From Auriscalpium vulgare (taxonomy: Eukaryota; Basidiomycota; Agaricomycetes; Russulales; Auriscalpiaceae): 64,000 nt of DNA. Shown here in pieces: positions 55,043 through 64,000 of the stretch; position 1 is the stretch's first letter, and each line of letters starts with the position of its first letter. Below the pieces are notes generated by a model. It was not told the DNA's origin. It searched no databases and saw only the letters and a list, made by a program, of their open reading frames with translations. Location: contig JAHBBC010000016.1 of the NCBI GenBank assembly GCA_019915015.1, forward strand, positions 620,001 through 684,000, in the 5' to 3' direction. Position numbers and translations under genes: made by a program.

Positions 55043-56424
55043 ATGTCCACCCAAATCCAATTCCGCCTCCCTGACCCGGTGGAAATATGCCATTGGCCGT
55101 GGCCCCGCATGCTCAACCCCCACTATGCTGAAGTAAAGGCCGAATGCGTGGCATGGATTCACAGCTTCAACGCGATGAGCCCAAAGGCGCAGAAGGCTTT
55201 TGATAAGTGCGATTTCTGTACGCCAATCTCATCAACTGTGATTGTGCGCGTGTTGCTGAAGCATATCGGCCGCTGTACAGCCTTATTAGCGTCCCTCATA
55301 TACCCGTCGCTGGATCGACGTGAGTGTCTCTGTCTTGCTACCGTGCATACGTTGACGCGACGGCTGCCGCAGAACACCTGCGCACAGGATGCGACCTCAT
55401 GATGTTGTTCTTCGTGTTCGACGAGTTCACGGACAAGGAGGATGGCAAAGGCGTACGAAAGTATGTGGACATTGTTGTGGATGCGATAGAACACCCCGAC
55501 CGTCCGCGGCCTGCCGGCGAGCATGTTCTCGGCGAAATCACTCGACAGTACGTTCAATGTCAACTTCATTCGAGCATTCCTCCCGACCATGTCGCTTGTC
55601 AGATTCTGGGAGCGTGCAATACAGACTGCGAGTGCCGCTTCACAGCGGCATTTTGTTAGAACGTTCAAGGAATACGCGGAAGCTGTCATCGAGGAGGCAT
55701 CTGACCGTGTCAGCGACCGTGTTCGCAGCATTGACGATTATCTCGCACTCCGCCGACTGACTGCCGGTCCATACCCTGGATTCTTCCCATGCGAAGTCCG
55801 CGTGGACCTTCCGGACGATGTCTTCTATCACCCATCTGTCGCCAACCTCACACGGCTTGTCGCCGAGTCGGTCGTGGTCACAAACGTGGGTCTCTTATGC
55901 GGTAGTTCGCCGACTTATCGCTGACATCTTCTCTGTAGGATACCTACTCCTACAACATCGAGCAAGCCGCAGGGCACCAAGGCCACAACATCGTCACCGT
56001 CGTCATGCGCGAGAAACATCTCTCCCTCCCCCAGGCCTTCGAGTGGGTGGGCAATTATCACGCCGGCATCCTCACGGAGTTCCTCGAGTCCCGTCAGAAG
56101 CTGCCGTCCTTCGGCGCAGAGCTTGACGCACAGGTCGCAGACTATGTCGAGGGCCTTGCGCATGGGGTACGGGGGCTGGACAATTGGTGTTTCGAGAGCG
56201 GGAGGTATTTCGGCAGCAAAGGTTTGGAGGTTCAAAAGCATCGGACCGTCGGCCTGCTGCCAAAGGTCGTGCAACACGAAATCGCCACTCCGATGATGGC
56301 GCTACCCGTCTCGGATCTCGACAAGATGGAAGTAGGGGAGCCCGAGCTCGAGAAGCACCAGTCCTCGGGGTGGAGATACTTCGACTGCTTCAGTTGCCTT
56401 TCGGGCCGTTGGATGTACCTGTAA
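55043..56424 (+). CDS. Sesquiterpene synthase (class I terpene cyclase)
   Basis: Five exons (55043-55217, 55281-55319, 55373-55547, 55603-55885, 55939-56424) give 385 residues, close to the normal 340-400 of basidiomycete enzymes. The start gives [40 protein letters not shown] leads to the first metal-binding motif DEFTD (residues 88-92, in [15 protein letters not shown]). The second, NDTYSYNIE (224-232), matches N-D-x-x-S-x-x-x-E and is formed across the last intron. A downstream Arg-Tyr pair (313-314, ESGRYFG) fits the conserved RY that senses diphosphate. By family it cyclises farnesyl diphosphate with Mg2+; the protoilludene-type clade is suggested by [16 protein letters not shown], but the product cannot be predicted. 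It has its own TATA-like element. A GMC oxidoreductase and an SDR lie 7-10 kb upstream. Confidence 0.93.
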
Positions 56425-57968
56425 CTTATTGTGTGTAGAGTTAGACATGTGTGCTATAGTTGTAGACTTCCTCTGGGCGTATTCAAGTGATACCGTAGAT
56501 TAGATTATGTATGGAACCTTGCCTTTGCGTTTGTACACGATTCTACACCAGGTAACGGGGCCGCCCCAGGTGAGTGGTCGTGTCATTCAGTTGCAGCACG
56601 AAGAAGCGTCGAAGATTGCCCTCCGTGGCCGAATGCACGCGGATTAGCACGGCCCGGGAGTTGGGAGGCGGCACTTCCTTTCCGTCGAACCTTCCAGAGT
56701 TCCACTTGCAGTATCTGCTCATCGCAGCTTCTCGAGGCGCCCTCGCCCGCACGGTCCAGGTACCAGGCGTCTCTGCGAAGGCAGCTTCGGCGAGGCACCA
56801 TATCCGCGGACTACGGCGTCTGAATCCCCCTGTGCGGGCCCGAGAGTTGTGCCTTCATTTCTCCATTGCGTCTGCTCACGGCGACTGTGTCGGCTGGTGT
56901 CTGTCGCGAGCATTGATTTTCTGATGCTTGATGTCTCTCGACGTATCCGCTAGCGTAGTTGGCGAGCTGCCGAACCTTCTTCCATGCAGACGTACAAACG
57001 TGCAAAGGCTCACTCTTCACTTTCAGCCGAGCTGGACGGCTTTCTGCTTCCAGGCTAGCATCTGCCAGTATCTGATCCTTCTGTCGTCTTGAATTTGACC
57101 ATCTTCAAGCGCTGCCTCTCAACCGCTTATCCTACCCCACCCGCATCTGCCCGGGAAGGAATCTCTGGTCTTATGTATGGTAGCGAGCAGATCGTCACAA
57201 GGCGCTTGATAGACGTGAGTTTTTCTTTGAGATTCCTCGTGATTCTCAGGTCGGTTGATGTGGTTTGCTCTCATCCCTGCTTCCCAGAGTCTTCCCTTCC
57301 TAATGACATCGCCTACTTATCATATACCGTACTTGCGCTCCGGGTTTGTGTTATCGATATTTAGAGCAATGCCTCGTGCCTCGTATTGGCGCTTCGAGTA
57401 GCAACATCTCTTCTGTAAATTTGTTTCACAAATTTTCACTGCCCTCCACAGATGGCATGATCACTGTCGTAGCCTTTCGGAACTGTTGCGGAAATCTGGA
57501 AACGCGTTTTTCTCCCTGGACTTGTCATCCGGAGTCCCGGAAGTGAATCCAACATGAGTTATGACGCGATTTGTCCTCTTCGTCTGATTCTGGACCATGC
57601 TTACCGTGCCCGATGGCGTTACTGTACTTAATAGACCTACTCACGGTCATGATTCATATCGAATGGACAGCGTGTGTATGGAGCCCTGGCAGATAACGCA
57701 TCGCTGAAGCATCGTCTTCCACGTGTAATTACTGTTATGTACGCCATCATGCAGAACCGTTGGCTACAGATCTAGCTCATGTTGCCCATCCACGAAACGC
57801 GTCCTGGTTAACAACCACGTGCTGCGAAAGCAGTGTCACGTTTTTCGCCTCCAATGCCGCCCACCGATCTAGTCGACTGGGGGAACGGTTTTCTTTCTGA
57901 ACAAAGTCTCGAGCTTGTCGACTTCGCACACTTCTCATCCTCGCCTGCGTACCCATCATAACTATATA
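56425..57968. other. 1.5-kb gap with one possible minus-strand exon
   Basis: Apart from the possible exon at 56543-56850, nothing supportable was found. A plus-strand frame at 57089-57364 (with SGLMYGSEQIVTRRLIDVSF) is short and unassigned. Confidence 0.4.
56543..56850 (-). CDS. Possible C-terminal exon of an unrecognised gene
   Basis: A minus-strand frame open for about 100 codons and ending at 56543, containing AAMSRYCKWNSGRFDGKEVP, PPNSRAVLIRVHSATEGNLR and RFFVLQLNDTTTHLGRPRYL. The residue mix looks coding, with alternating hydrophobic strands. No upstream exon could be joined with confidence and no family is recognised. It may be a gene remnant. Confidence 0.25.
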
Positions 57969-59404
57969 ATGCCGCCGAAGAAGCAACAACCGCAAGCCAG
58001 CTCGTCCAAGGCCAAAATCGACAAGGTGGACACCCTCCCCGCCCATCGCGCGACACCGTACTGACGACGAGCCATGCCCCTAGACCTTCGGCCTTAAGAA
58101 TGTCAGCACCATTCTTCTCGTGCACTTCAACTGGCTAATGACCCCACATTGAACAGAAAAAATCCGCAAAAGTCCAGAAGCAGATCGCGCAGATCCAGTC
58201 GCAGTCCGCGCAGGCGGGCAAGTCCCCAGAGGCGCTTGCGAAGCAGAAGGAGAAGGAGCTGCGCGAGAAGGCACAGGCGGACGAGGCAAAGCGGAAGAAA
58301 GAAGAGGCAGAGCTCTTCAAGCCCGTGCAGGTGCAGAAGGTGCCATTTGGTGTCGACCCGAAGACGGTGCTGTGTGCGTTCTTCAAGGCGGGACATTGTG
58401 ACAAGGGGACGAAGTGCAAGTTCAGTCATGACTTGAATGTAGGGCGGAAGGTGGAGAAGAAGAACCTGTATGAGGATGCTCGGTCGAAGGAGACAGGTAC
58501 GGCTCTACGATCCTTCATGATGTCTTCCGTTGACGAGGGCGACAGATACCATGGACACATGGGACGAGGAGAAGCTACGGAGCGTGGTGCTATCCAAGTC
58601 TGGCAATCCACGGACACAGACAGATGTGCGTACCCGCCCATGCGGTCCGTCGTGAAGCTAACATGCTATTTAGATCGTATGCAAATTCTTCATCGAGGCG
58701 ATCGAGCTTCAAAAGTACCTGTCCGCCGATCCAAGTTTTCTTTTTGTTTACTCAACTGGTTCAGGTTCGGCTGGTTCTGGGACTGTCCGAATGGCGAGGC
58801 GTGCCAGTACCGTCATGCCCTCCCACCAGGATTCGTGCTCAAGTCTCAGCGCAAGGCCGCCGAGGACGCCGAGAAAGCAAACGCTATCACAATAGAGGAG
58901 TTTTTAGAAACTGAGGTGCGATGTCCAGGCTGCCCACCGACTCGAAATGTGCTCAACAAACTGTTTGTTTCCAGCGTCACAAACTGGGCCCCAATCTGAC
59001 TCCGGTGACGCCAGAGTCGTTTGCAAAATGGAAGCAGACGCGCATGAGCAAGAAAGATGCGGAGGCAGAAGCATTGCGCAAGACGAAGGACCAGCAAGCT
59101 GCCGCGGGCAAGAGCAGCGGCATGAGCGGTCGCGATTTGGTGCGCCTCCCTCCCTTAGTCCCTACAATTCCCTGACATCCTGTAGTTCCAATACAACCCG
59201 GAGTGGTTCGAAGACTCCGATGATGGCGAGGACGAGTGGGATCTCGCAAAGTACCGTCGGGAGTCGGAAGATGCGGAACTGGCAGCAGAGGAGGAGCGCA
59301 TTCGGGTGCTCGCGCTGGAGGATGGGACACACGAGGGTGGAAGCAGTAATGGGTTTGCAGGCGATGATGGGGAGACGATTGAGGCGAGTGGGAGCCAACT
59401 CTGA
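57969..59404 (+). CDS. Tma46/ZC3H15-type CCCH zinc-finger protein (DRG family regulator)
   Basis: About six exons give roughly 370-380 residues. The start at 57969 gives [20 protein letters not shown], the basic N-terminus usual for this family, then TFGLKN and a Lys/Gln-rich helix ([20 protein letters not shown]). The first CCCH finger is in [22 protein letters not shown], the second in [20 protein letters not shown]. The C-terminal DFRP region follows ([40 protein letters not shown]), ending with the acidic [20 protein letters not shown]. In yeast, Tma46 binds the GTPase Rbg1 and associates with ribosomes; in animals ZC3H15 (DFRP1) stabilises DRG1. The order and spacing of all blocks match. 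The splice near 58675-58765, before [10 protein letters not shown], is the least certain. Confidence 0.9.
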
Positions 59405-59635
59405 GGACATGTTTGTTTGGTTGGAACACTGTTGTAACTACAGCAAGCATTGGTTGGAATATCAGTCGCTGTAAGTCACTCTGCCACCTTCCACTGACAT
59501 GTCCTGCAAATTTGCTTGCATAACACGTTAATGATCAATGATAGTCGAAGCTGGACTGGCCACGCGGAGCCAAGATGCCTTCAAGCTCGCGGGCCGGCCG
59601 GGCAAGTTCCCTGATTTTGACTCGGAACAGCTCCT

Positions 59636-59640
59636 TATAA
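59636..59640 (+). promoter_or_regulatory. TATA-like element close to the next gene
   Basis: TATAA only about 30 bp before the ATG at 59669; if used, the 5' UTR would be nearly absent or the true start would be a later Met (for example the Met 15 codons downstream). Confidence 0.3.
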
Positions 59641-59668
59641 GTCCAACACCCCTCCAGTAGGCATCATC

Positions 59669-60939
59669 ATGGTCAACGATGTAAACCACCAACCCTCGCC
59701 CGGACAAAGAGTCATGTCCATTGGGCCCATTCTTGACAACATCTTCTCGTATTCCACGCCCGCCACCATACTCTGCGCCTCCCGCACGATGCGTATGGCG
59801 CACGACATTGCGCGCTCCTACCTGAACCTCGCTTACAATGTCGACCGCTTCCTGTTCGCATACTTCTCAAGCCCCGACGCATTGCGCGCACTCCAAGCGC
59901 GCACAGGCACCCTGCTCGCAGGCCAACCAGTGCTCGACTTTCTCCAGCGCACAGACATGGCACTGGAGGATACTACCAGCGTTTCGCCCAATCTCGTGCT
60001 GCTGGTGTACGGGGCGTATTTTTTTGAGGCCGCGCGGTTCTTGGTGAGCAACGGGTACTCCACGTCAGATGCCCTCTCGCCGCTGTTGCCCCGCGAGGTG
60101 TCCCAATGGGCACGCCACGACAGCGTGCACACGATCTCCCTGCGTATCGTACGCCAGGCTCCAGTTGTCACCCTCCTCATGTCAGACTGTAGTGAGTGTT
60201 TCCGTGATGGACGATCATTGCGCGCAGCTTACTGACAGTACCCCGCCTTTGTTCGCAGTGTGTTCCATGAACGCCGTCGCATTCAACAAGGTCTTCTCGC
60301 TCTATCCGCACGCTGCATTCGAGACATCTCACCAGTGTTCGAAGCCGAAGCCGGCCGGCATGCCCGTCTCTGAGCGCATCGAGCCACCTGGTGCTCTTAG
60401 TCGGACACACCACCCCTACCGCTTCGTCGGGGACAAGCACACGTGGATGATGCCCATCGACGCGAGAAGCATGACGCTCCCCAGTCCAGCGAGCAACACA
60501 TCACGCCTCTCGGGAGATGCGATGGAATGGTGCAGTTGGCGCCGCCCCTCGTCGGAGAAAGATGCTTGGCTCGCGAACGTCGTGTTCGACAGTTCGCTAC
60601 TGCGATTTCGCTACGCTTTGTATGACAACAGTCTCTTGTATGCGGCGGAGCAGCTCCTCGCGCGGTTTGTTATTGGAAATCCTGAGCGTGCCCGAGCCTT
60701 GTGAGCAAGCCTTCTTTTACCTCGATAATCGATGTTGAGACACTGCTTTGCGCAGCCATGACGCGGAGCTGATACAATTTCTGAAACTGTGTTTTGCGAA
60801 GTGGGACTTGACAGCGGGGCCCATACCATACTCAATGATGTGGCCGATTATCAAGGTGTGTCTGTCGACCATATTGAATGTGGTGAGGAGTGCGCTGAAC
60901 CCACTTCAGAGCATGTCTCCGTTGCCATCTGAGCAATGA
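59669..60939 (+). CDS. Agaricomycete hypothetical protein, possibly F-box-like
   Basis: Three exons (59669 to about 60191; about 60260-60702; about 60755-60939) give roughly 380 residues. The first exon reads GPILDNIFSYSTPATILCAS, then RTMRMAHDIARSYLNLAYNV, DRFLFAYFSSPDALRALQAR, TGTLLAGQPVLDFLQRT. The opening helix pair looks like a degenerate F-box, and the ALQARTGTLLAG block is one that I associate with large families of uncharacterised Agaricomycete proteins. The later part has MCSMNAVAFNKVFSLYPHAA, DAMEWCSWRRPSSEKDAWLA and HDAELIQFLKLCFAKWDLTA. Donor and acceptor sites all keep frame. No catalytic residues are evident. The function is unknown. Confidence 0.75.
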
Positions 60940-61244
60940 AGAATCTATAACGGAACGAAAGTCCTCTGTGTAACCGTGTACCGCGTGCAGAGTGCAGGTT
61001 CTAGCTTTGACGTAAAGGATGGAGAATCCTCGAGGAGGTATGTGATGAGGGCAGGGGCTGCAATGTGTTTTTAGCACCGAGTGTACATGTACAAGCTGTA
61101 ATGCAATTGTAGAGTATCTGTGACCAGACAATTGTGCTTCCACAGAGGACAGAGCCGCGGTCAGAAATATGCCGACCAGCTGTCGCTCATGATCCCAGAG
61201 CACAAAGGCAGCCTAGGGAGTGCAGAAATCGCGTACGACGAGCA
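60940..61244. other. Intergenic gap between convergent genes
   Basis: 3' flanks of the hypothetical gene and CWC2; nothing seen. Confidence 0.5.
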
Positions 61245-62520
61245 CTAATCCTCGTCATCGCTCCCATAGCCCGCGAGCCCCAAGCCTCCCGCCAGTGGTT
61301 GTACCTTCGCCTTAACAGCAGGCGGCGGTGCTGGCTGGCTGCCATTCTGCCTTCTCCGGATCTCCGAGAAATATCGCAGGCCCTCGAGAGTGTCTGCGCT
61401 CAACAAGCCTAGCGGTCCCTGCGGCGGATCTTCCTCCATGTCGCCGGTCGGGCCCTCCAGCCGTCTCCTCTTCCCCTCCCTCACATCGTCCTCCATCTCA
61501 TTTCCGTCCTCCTCACCATCAACGAAATCACCATTGTCGTCCAACAGGTGACCCTCCTCGAGTGCCTTCACTGCGCGCATAGCGTCTACGACCCGCGGGT
61601 CCATCTTAGCGCGGATGGCCTCCTGCCCAATCTCCTCGAGACGATGCTTCTCTGCGACCTTGGAGGTCGGGTTCGGGTCCTCCGTCGCCCAGCGCACGTT
61701 GAGAATCTCGTCGTTGTCGAGCGATTGACAAGCCATGGATTCCTTGGCGAACTGCGCGTGGTGTTCGGAGGCGTAGGTCACGAAGGCCACGGAGCGATAT
61801 TGCAGAACGCGGACTACGGAGCATGTTAATCAAAGGGGGAAATTCCAGCGGCTATGGTAATACGCACTGTGCTCAATCTCGCCCCACTCTTTAAAATGCC
61901 TGCGGACCACAGCCTCCGTCTCCGTGCCCACCCCCGTCTCCTTGATCCTCCCAATATAGAGCGTGCGGTTCTGTCGCGTGAACGTACCCACACCGCCCAT
62001 GTCGTCGCGGTAATCAGCGAACTTGTCGCGCGCGAAGCAGTCCTTGGACGAGTCGGGCATGGCGGTGGCGGGGTCGGGTAGCATGTGTAGGTACTCGCAT
62101 TCCCAGCCGTACGGGCAGCACCCGCGCGAAAAGAAGAGGCAACAGTAGCGCATGCCGGTCGTGTTGGCGCGCGTGAGGCCTGCGTCGCGCTTTATGTTGC
62201 ACCGCGTCTGCGACTTTGTTTTACTAAGGACAATGTTAGCGGCAGCTTCACGGAGGTCTAGAATTGGCGTAACGCACTTAGAGTAGCTGTCCTCACGGTC
62301 GCCTCCGGCCCATTTGTTGTACCAAATGTCTACGATCGAGGTTCAGCAAGGAGTAAATGAAGCAAAGCTGACGAGACGCACTGTACTCCTTGCCCGTCTG
62401 CGGGGCCTCTTGCTTCTCCACGTCGCCTGGCTTGACCTGCTTCCGCGCGGGCTTGAGCTTCTTCTGCTTCTTTGTCACAGGTGCAGCAACCTGTGTTTCG
62501 GTTTCAGTGGATGTATTCAT
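61245..62520 (-). CDS. CWC2: Pre-mRNA-splicing factor CWC2
   Basis: About five exons give roughly 370 residues. The start at 62520 gives MNTSTETETQVAAPVTKKQK with a Lys-rich arm. The conserved core begins with NIWYNKWAGGDREDSYS, followed by NKTKSQTRCNIKRDAGLTRA and NTTGMRYCCLFFSRGCCPYG-WECEYLH, the torus/CCCH zinc region. An RRM follows, with RNP2-like RTLYIGRIKE and RNP1-like SVAFVTYASEHHAQFAKESM, then LNVRWATEDPNP. The acidic tail ends LAGYGSDDED. In yeast Cwc2 joins the Prp19-associated complex and contacts U6 snRNA at the catalytic centre of the spliceosome; the human counterpart is RBM22. Every block is in the expected order. Confidence 0.93.
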
Positions 62521-63072
62521 GGCAAGGACGAGGAGATGAGGGAACTGCCAGTGCGCCAGTGGCCGAGCTACGGGCGGTGTTTGAACGTGCACGTATTACT
62601 AAGCCCAGTATTTCCACACAAGACCTTAACCATAACTTCAGGTTTCCTCTCGACTCCGGAGTCCGGAACTTGCTAGATCCTATGTAGTACTGAGACGTAG
62701 CGCAGGTTGGTTCTAGAGCTGTGCAAGAACAACCGGGAATTTACCATGTACAAGATGCATTGGCATAGCTGCGCGGGGAGGCTGTGGCCTACGTACTCTA
62801 CGTCTATCGATAGTCCGTGGAAAAGGAAAAGGAAAACAAAACTACAAGCACACAGAAGTCGAAGATGCCTCTCGCACGCAAACAGACGGGGTACCGGTAA
62901 CCTGGCAAACAAACAAGTGGGTATTCGTGAGGAGGGGTCGGACACATGGGATGACGATGAGATGCCGTGAAAATATATAACCAGTCCGATCTTCGGTTAA
63001 CCATATGTTTGCTTCGCATGAACAGAAACCGCGGGATGTCTAAGGGCCCGCATATACACGCCGCCTTCTAAA
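62521..63072. other. Intergenic promoter region of CWC2
   Basis: About 550 bp upstream of CWC2, and the 3' flank of the edge gene. AT-richer than the genes. No other gene seen. Confidence 0.5.
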
Positions 63073-64000
63073 TCATGCCCGTCCTGCAACATCGATATCT
63101 TCAACATCAGAGTCTGGCGGGACCGATTTCGATGGCCGCCGCCGCCGCACTTCGATTGGCATGCTATCGTCGTCATCTGTGTCCACATCATCATCGAAGA
63201 TTTCGCTCGCCGTCGGTCGGTGATCGCCCACATCCAGGTCGTCCGATGCGCGCGCAAAGAAGTCCGACGACGAGTCGTCATCATATATGTCGTCTTCTTG
63301 GTCGAGCTCCTCCGAACTGTATGATAGTTGCACGAGAGGGCTGGGTGCGTGGATCCGCGAGCTGTGCCGCGAGAAGCCCGCATCGTGCATCGCAGGGTCG
63401 GGCGCTGATGCGGGGTCGCGGCCGGTGACAGGGTGTAGAAGATCCAGTGGCACCGCCGTGAGGGTCGGCGCGTCAACTATGGATGGTGTCGCGTCCAGTC
63501 TGCTAAATGGAGGCACAGGCGGCACGGACACCGACATGACACCATTCGGTGTGGGAGGGAGCGGGTAGAGCGCCACACCACCCGCGCCGACGAACAGCAC
63601 GTCCTCTGGCACGCCATCCTCGCGATCGCCCGAGTGCATGCTCGTGACGTCCTCGGCCTGCCGACCATACTCGCCAACGTCACCCCAGCTCGACGCGCGC
63701 TGTGGGTTCGAGACCGGCGAGAAGGGGTGCCGGGTATACGTCCCGGTCAGAGGCGATGCCTCGTCGCTCGAAAGCGTGGGTGTACCGAGCATGCTTCCGG
63801 TGAGCGCGGACGTATGTCCACTCGAATTCTGCCTACTAGGGTTTGAGACGATGGTAGTCGACGATGTCGACGCTTCATGTGGGCCCGGGCCGTACGTGAC
63901 GCTCCTCTTGACGCCCCACTGCTTGAGCGAACTGAGGGAAAAACGGCTCTTAGGGCGAGCGGGCCTGTCGGCGTTCTCCTCGCCATACGTCGGACTGATT
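63073..64000 (-). CDS. Partial disordered protein, runs off the right edge
   Basis: The C-terminal part (at least 309 codons) of a gene whose start lies beyond 64000. The frame is open from the edge (SPTYGEENADRPARPKSRFS, LSSLKQWGVKRSVTYGPGP) through a Ser/Pro-rich middle (DVLFVGAGGVALYPLPPTPN) to a strongly acidic end (DQEDDIYDDDSSSDFFARAS, VDTDDDDSMPIEVRRRRPSK) and the stop at 63073. No domain is recognisable in this part; basic and acidic patches suggest a nuclear or signalling scaffold, but that is a guess. The lack of introns over more than 900 bp is unusual for the window. Confidence 0.7.
   Translation of the reverse strand, partial: ISPTYGEENADRPARPKSRFSLSSLKQWGVKRSVTYGPGPHEASTSSTTIVSNPSRQNSSGHTSALTGSMLGTPTLSSDEASPLTGTYTRHPFSPVSNPQRASSWGDVGEYGRQAEDVTSMHSGDREDGVPEDVLFVGAGGVALYPLPPTPNGVMSVSVPPVPPFSRLDATPSIVDAPTLTAVPLDLLHPVTGRDPASAPDPAMHDAGFSRHSSRIHAPSPLVQLSYSSEELDQEDDIYDDDSSSDFFARASDDLDVGDHRPTASEIFDDDVDTDDDDSMPIEVRRRRPSKSVPPDSDVEDIDVAGRA

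Noticed and set aside
63700..63720. tRNA T-loop-like GGGTTCGAGACC
   Set aside because: It lies inside an open coding frame, and no acceptor stem, D-loop or anticodon arm could be placed around it.

Overview
The window is nuclear DNA of a filamentous basidiomycete, most likely an Agaricomycete and possibly a polypore; the species cannot be fixed from sequence alone. The reasons are: GC-rich genes split by many short introns (about 50-65 nt, GT...AG, several with CTGAC-type branch sites), short intergenic gaps, and families typical of mushrooms (PRM1, Zn2Cys6 regulators, a protoilludene-type sesquiterpene synthase, GMC oxidoreductases). No rRNA, tRNA, CRISPR array, transposon or virus-like gene was recognised. 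Gene models were spliced by eye, so exon ends are predictions.

Layout. 0.2-13 kb: a small signal-peptide/one-TM protein (+); a large paladin-like protein with three phosphatase modules (-); a cytosolic protein like the N-terminal half of L-arabinokinase, divergent from it (+); an aldo-keto reductase (-). 13-24 kb: a secreted-kelch, single-TM protein with a very long tail (+); acyl-CoA-binding protein with a 22-nt microexon (-); a 3-kb GC-rich gene-poor stretch; a tandem PH-domain protein (+). 24-32 kb: two Zn2Cys6 transcription factors in tandem (+), clearly paralogous. 32-44.7 kb: a GBD/FH3 protein without a formin FH2 domain (+); a 3.5-kb gene-poor stretch; PRM1, the plasma-membrane fusion protein (-); a VTC1-like vacuolar transporter chaperone (-) divergent from a Sis1-type DnaJ chaperone (+), with a heat-shock-element-like site and GATA sites between them.

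45-57 kb is the most accessory-looking part: a GMC oxidoreductase (-) divergent from an extended SDR epimerase (+), an unrecognised multi-exon membrane protein (-), a disordered protein with two KEN boxes (+), an unrecognised spliced reading frame, and a sesquiterpene synthase (+) with both metal-binding motifs. Terpene synthase, two oxidoreductase-type enzymes and unknowns within about 11 kb could be a small metabolic cluster, but there is no P450 or transporter, so this is only an inference. 58-64 kb is housekeeping: a Tma46/ZC3H15-type CCCH protein (+), an Agaricomycete hypothetical protein (+), splicing factor CWC2 (-), and a partial disordered protein running off the right edge (-).

The most noteworthy items are the paladin homologue whose middle module has Asp in place of the catalytic Cys, the tandem Zn2Cys6 paralogues, the stand-alone formin regulatory-domain protein, the terpene synthase neighbourhood with two unrecognised spliced genes, and the double-KEN-box protein.
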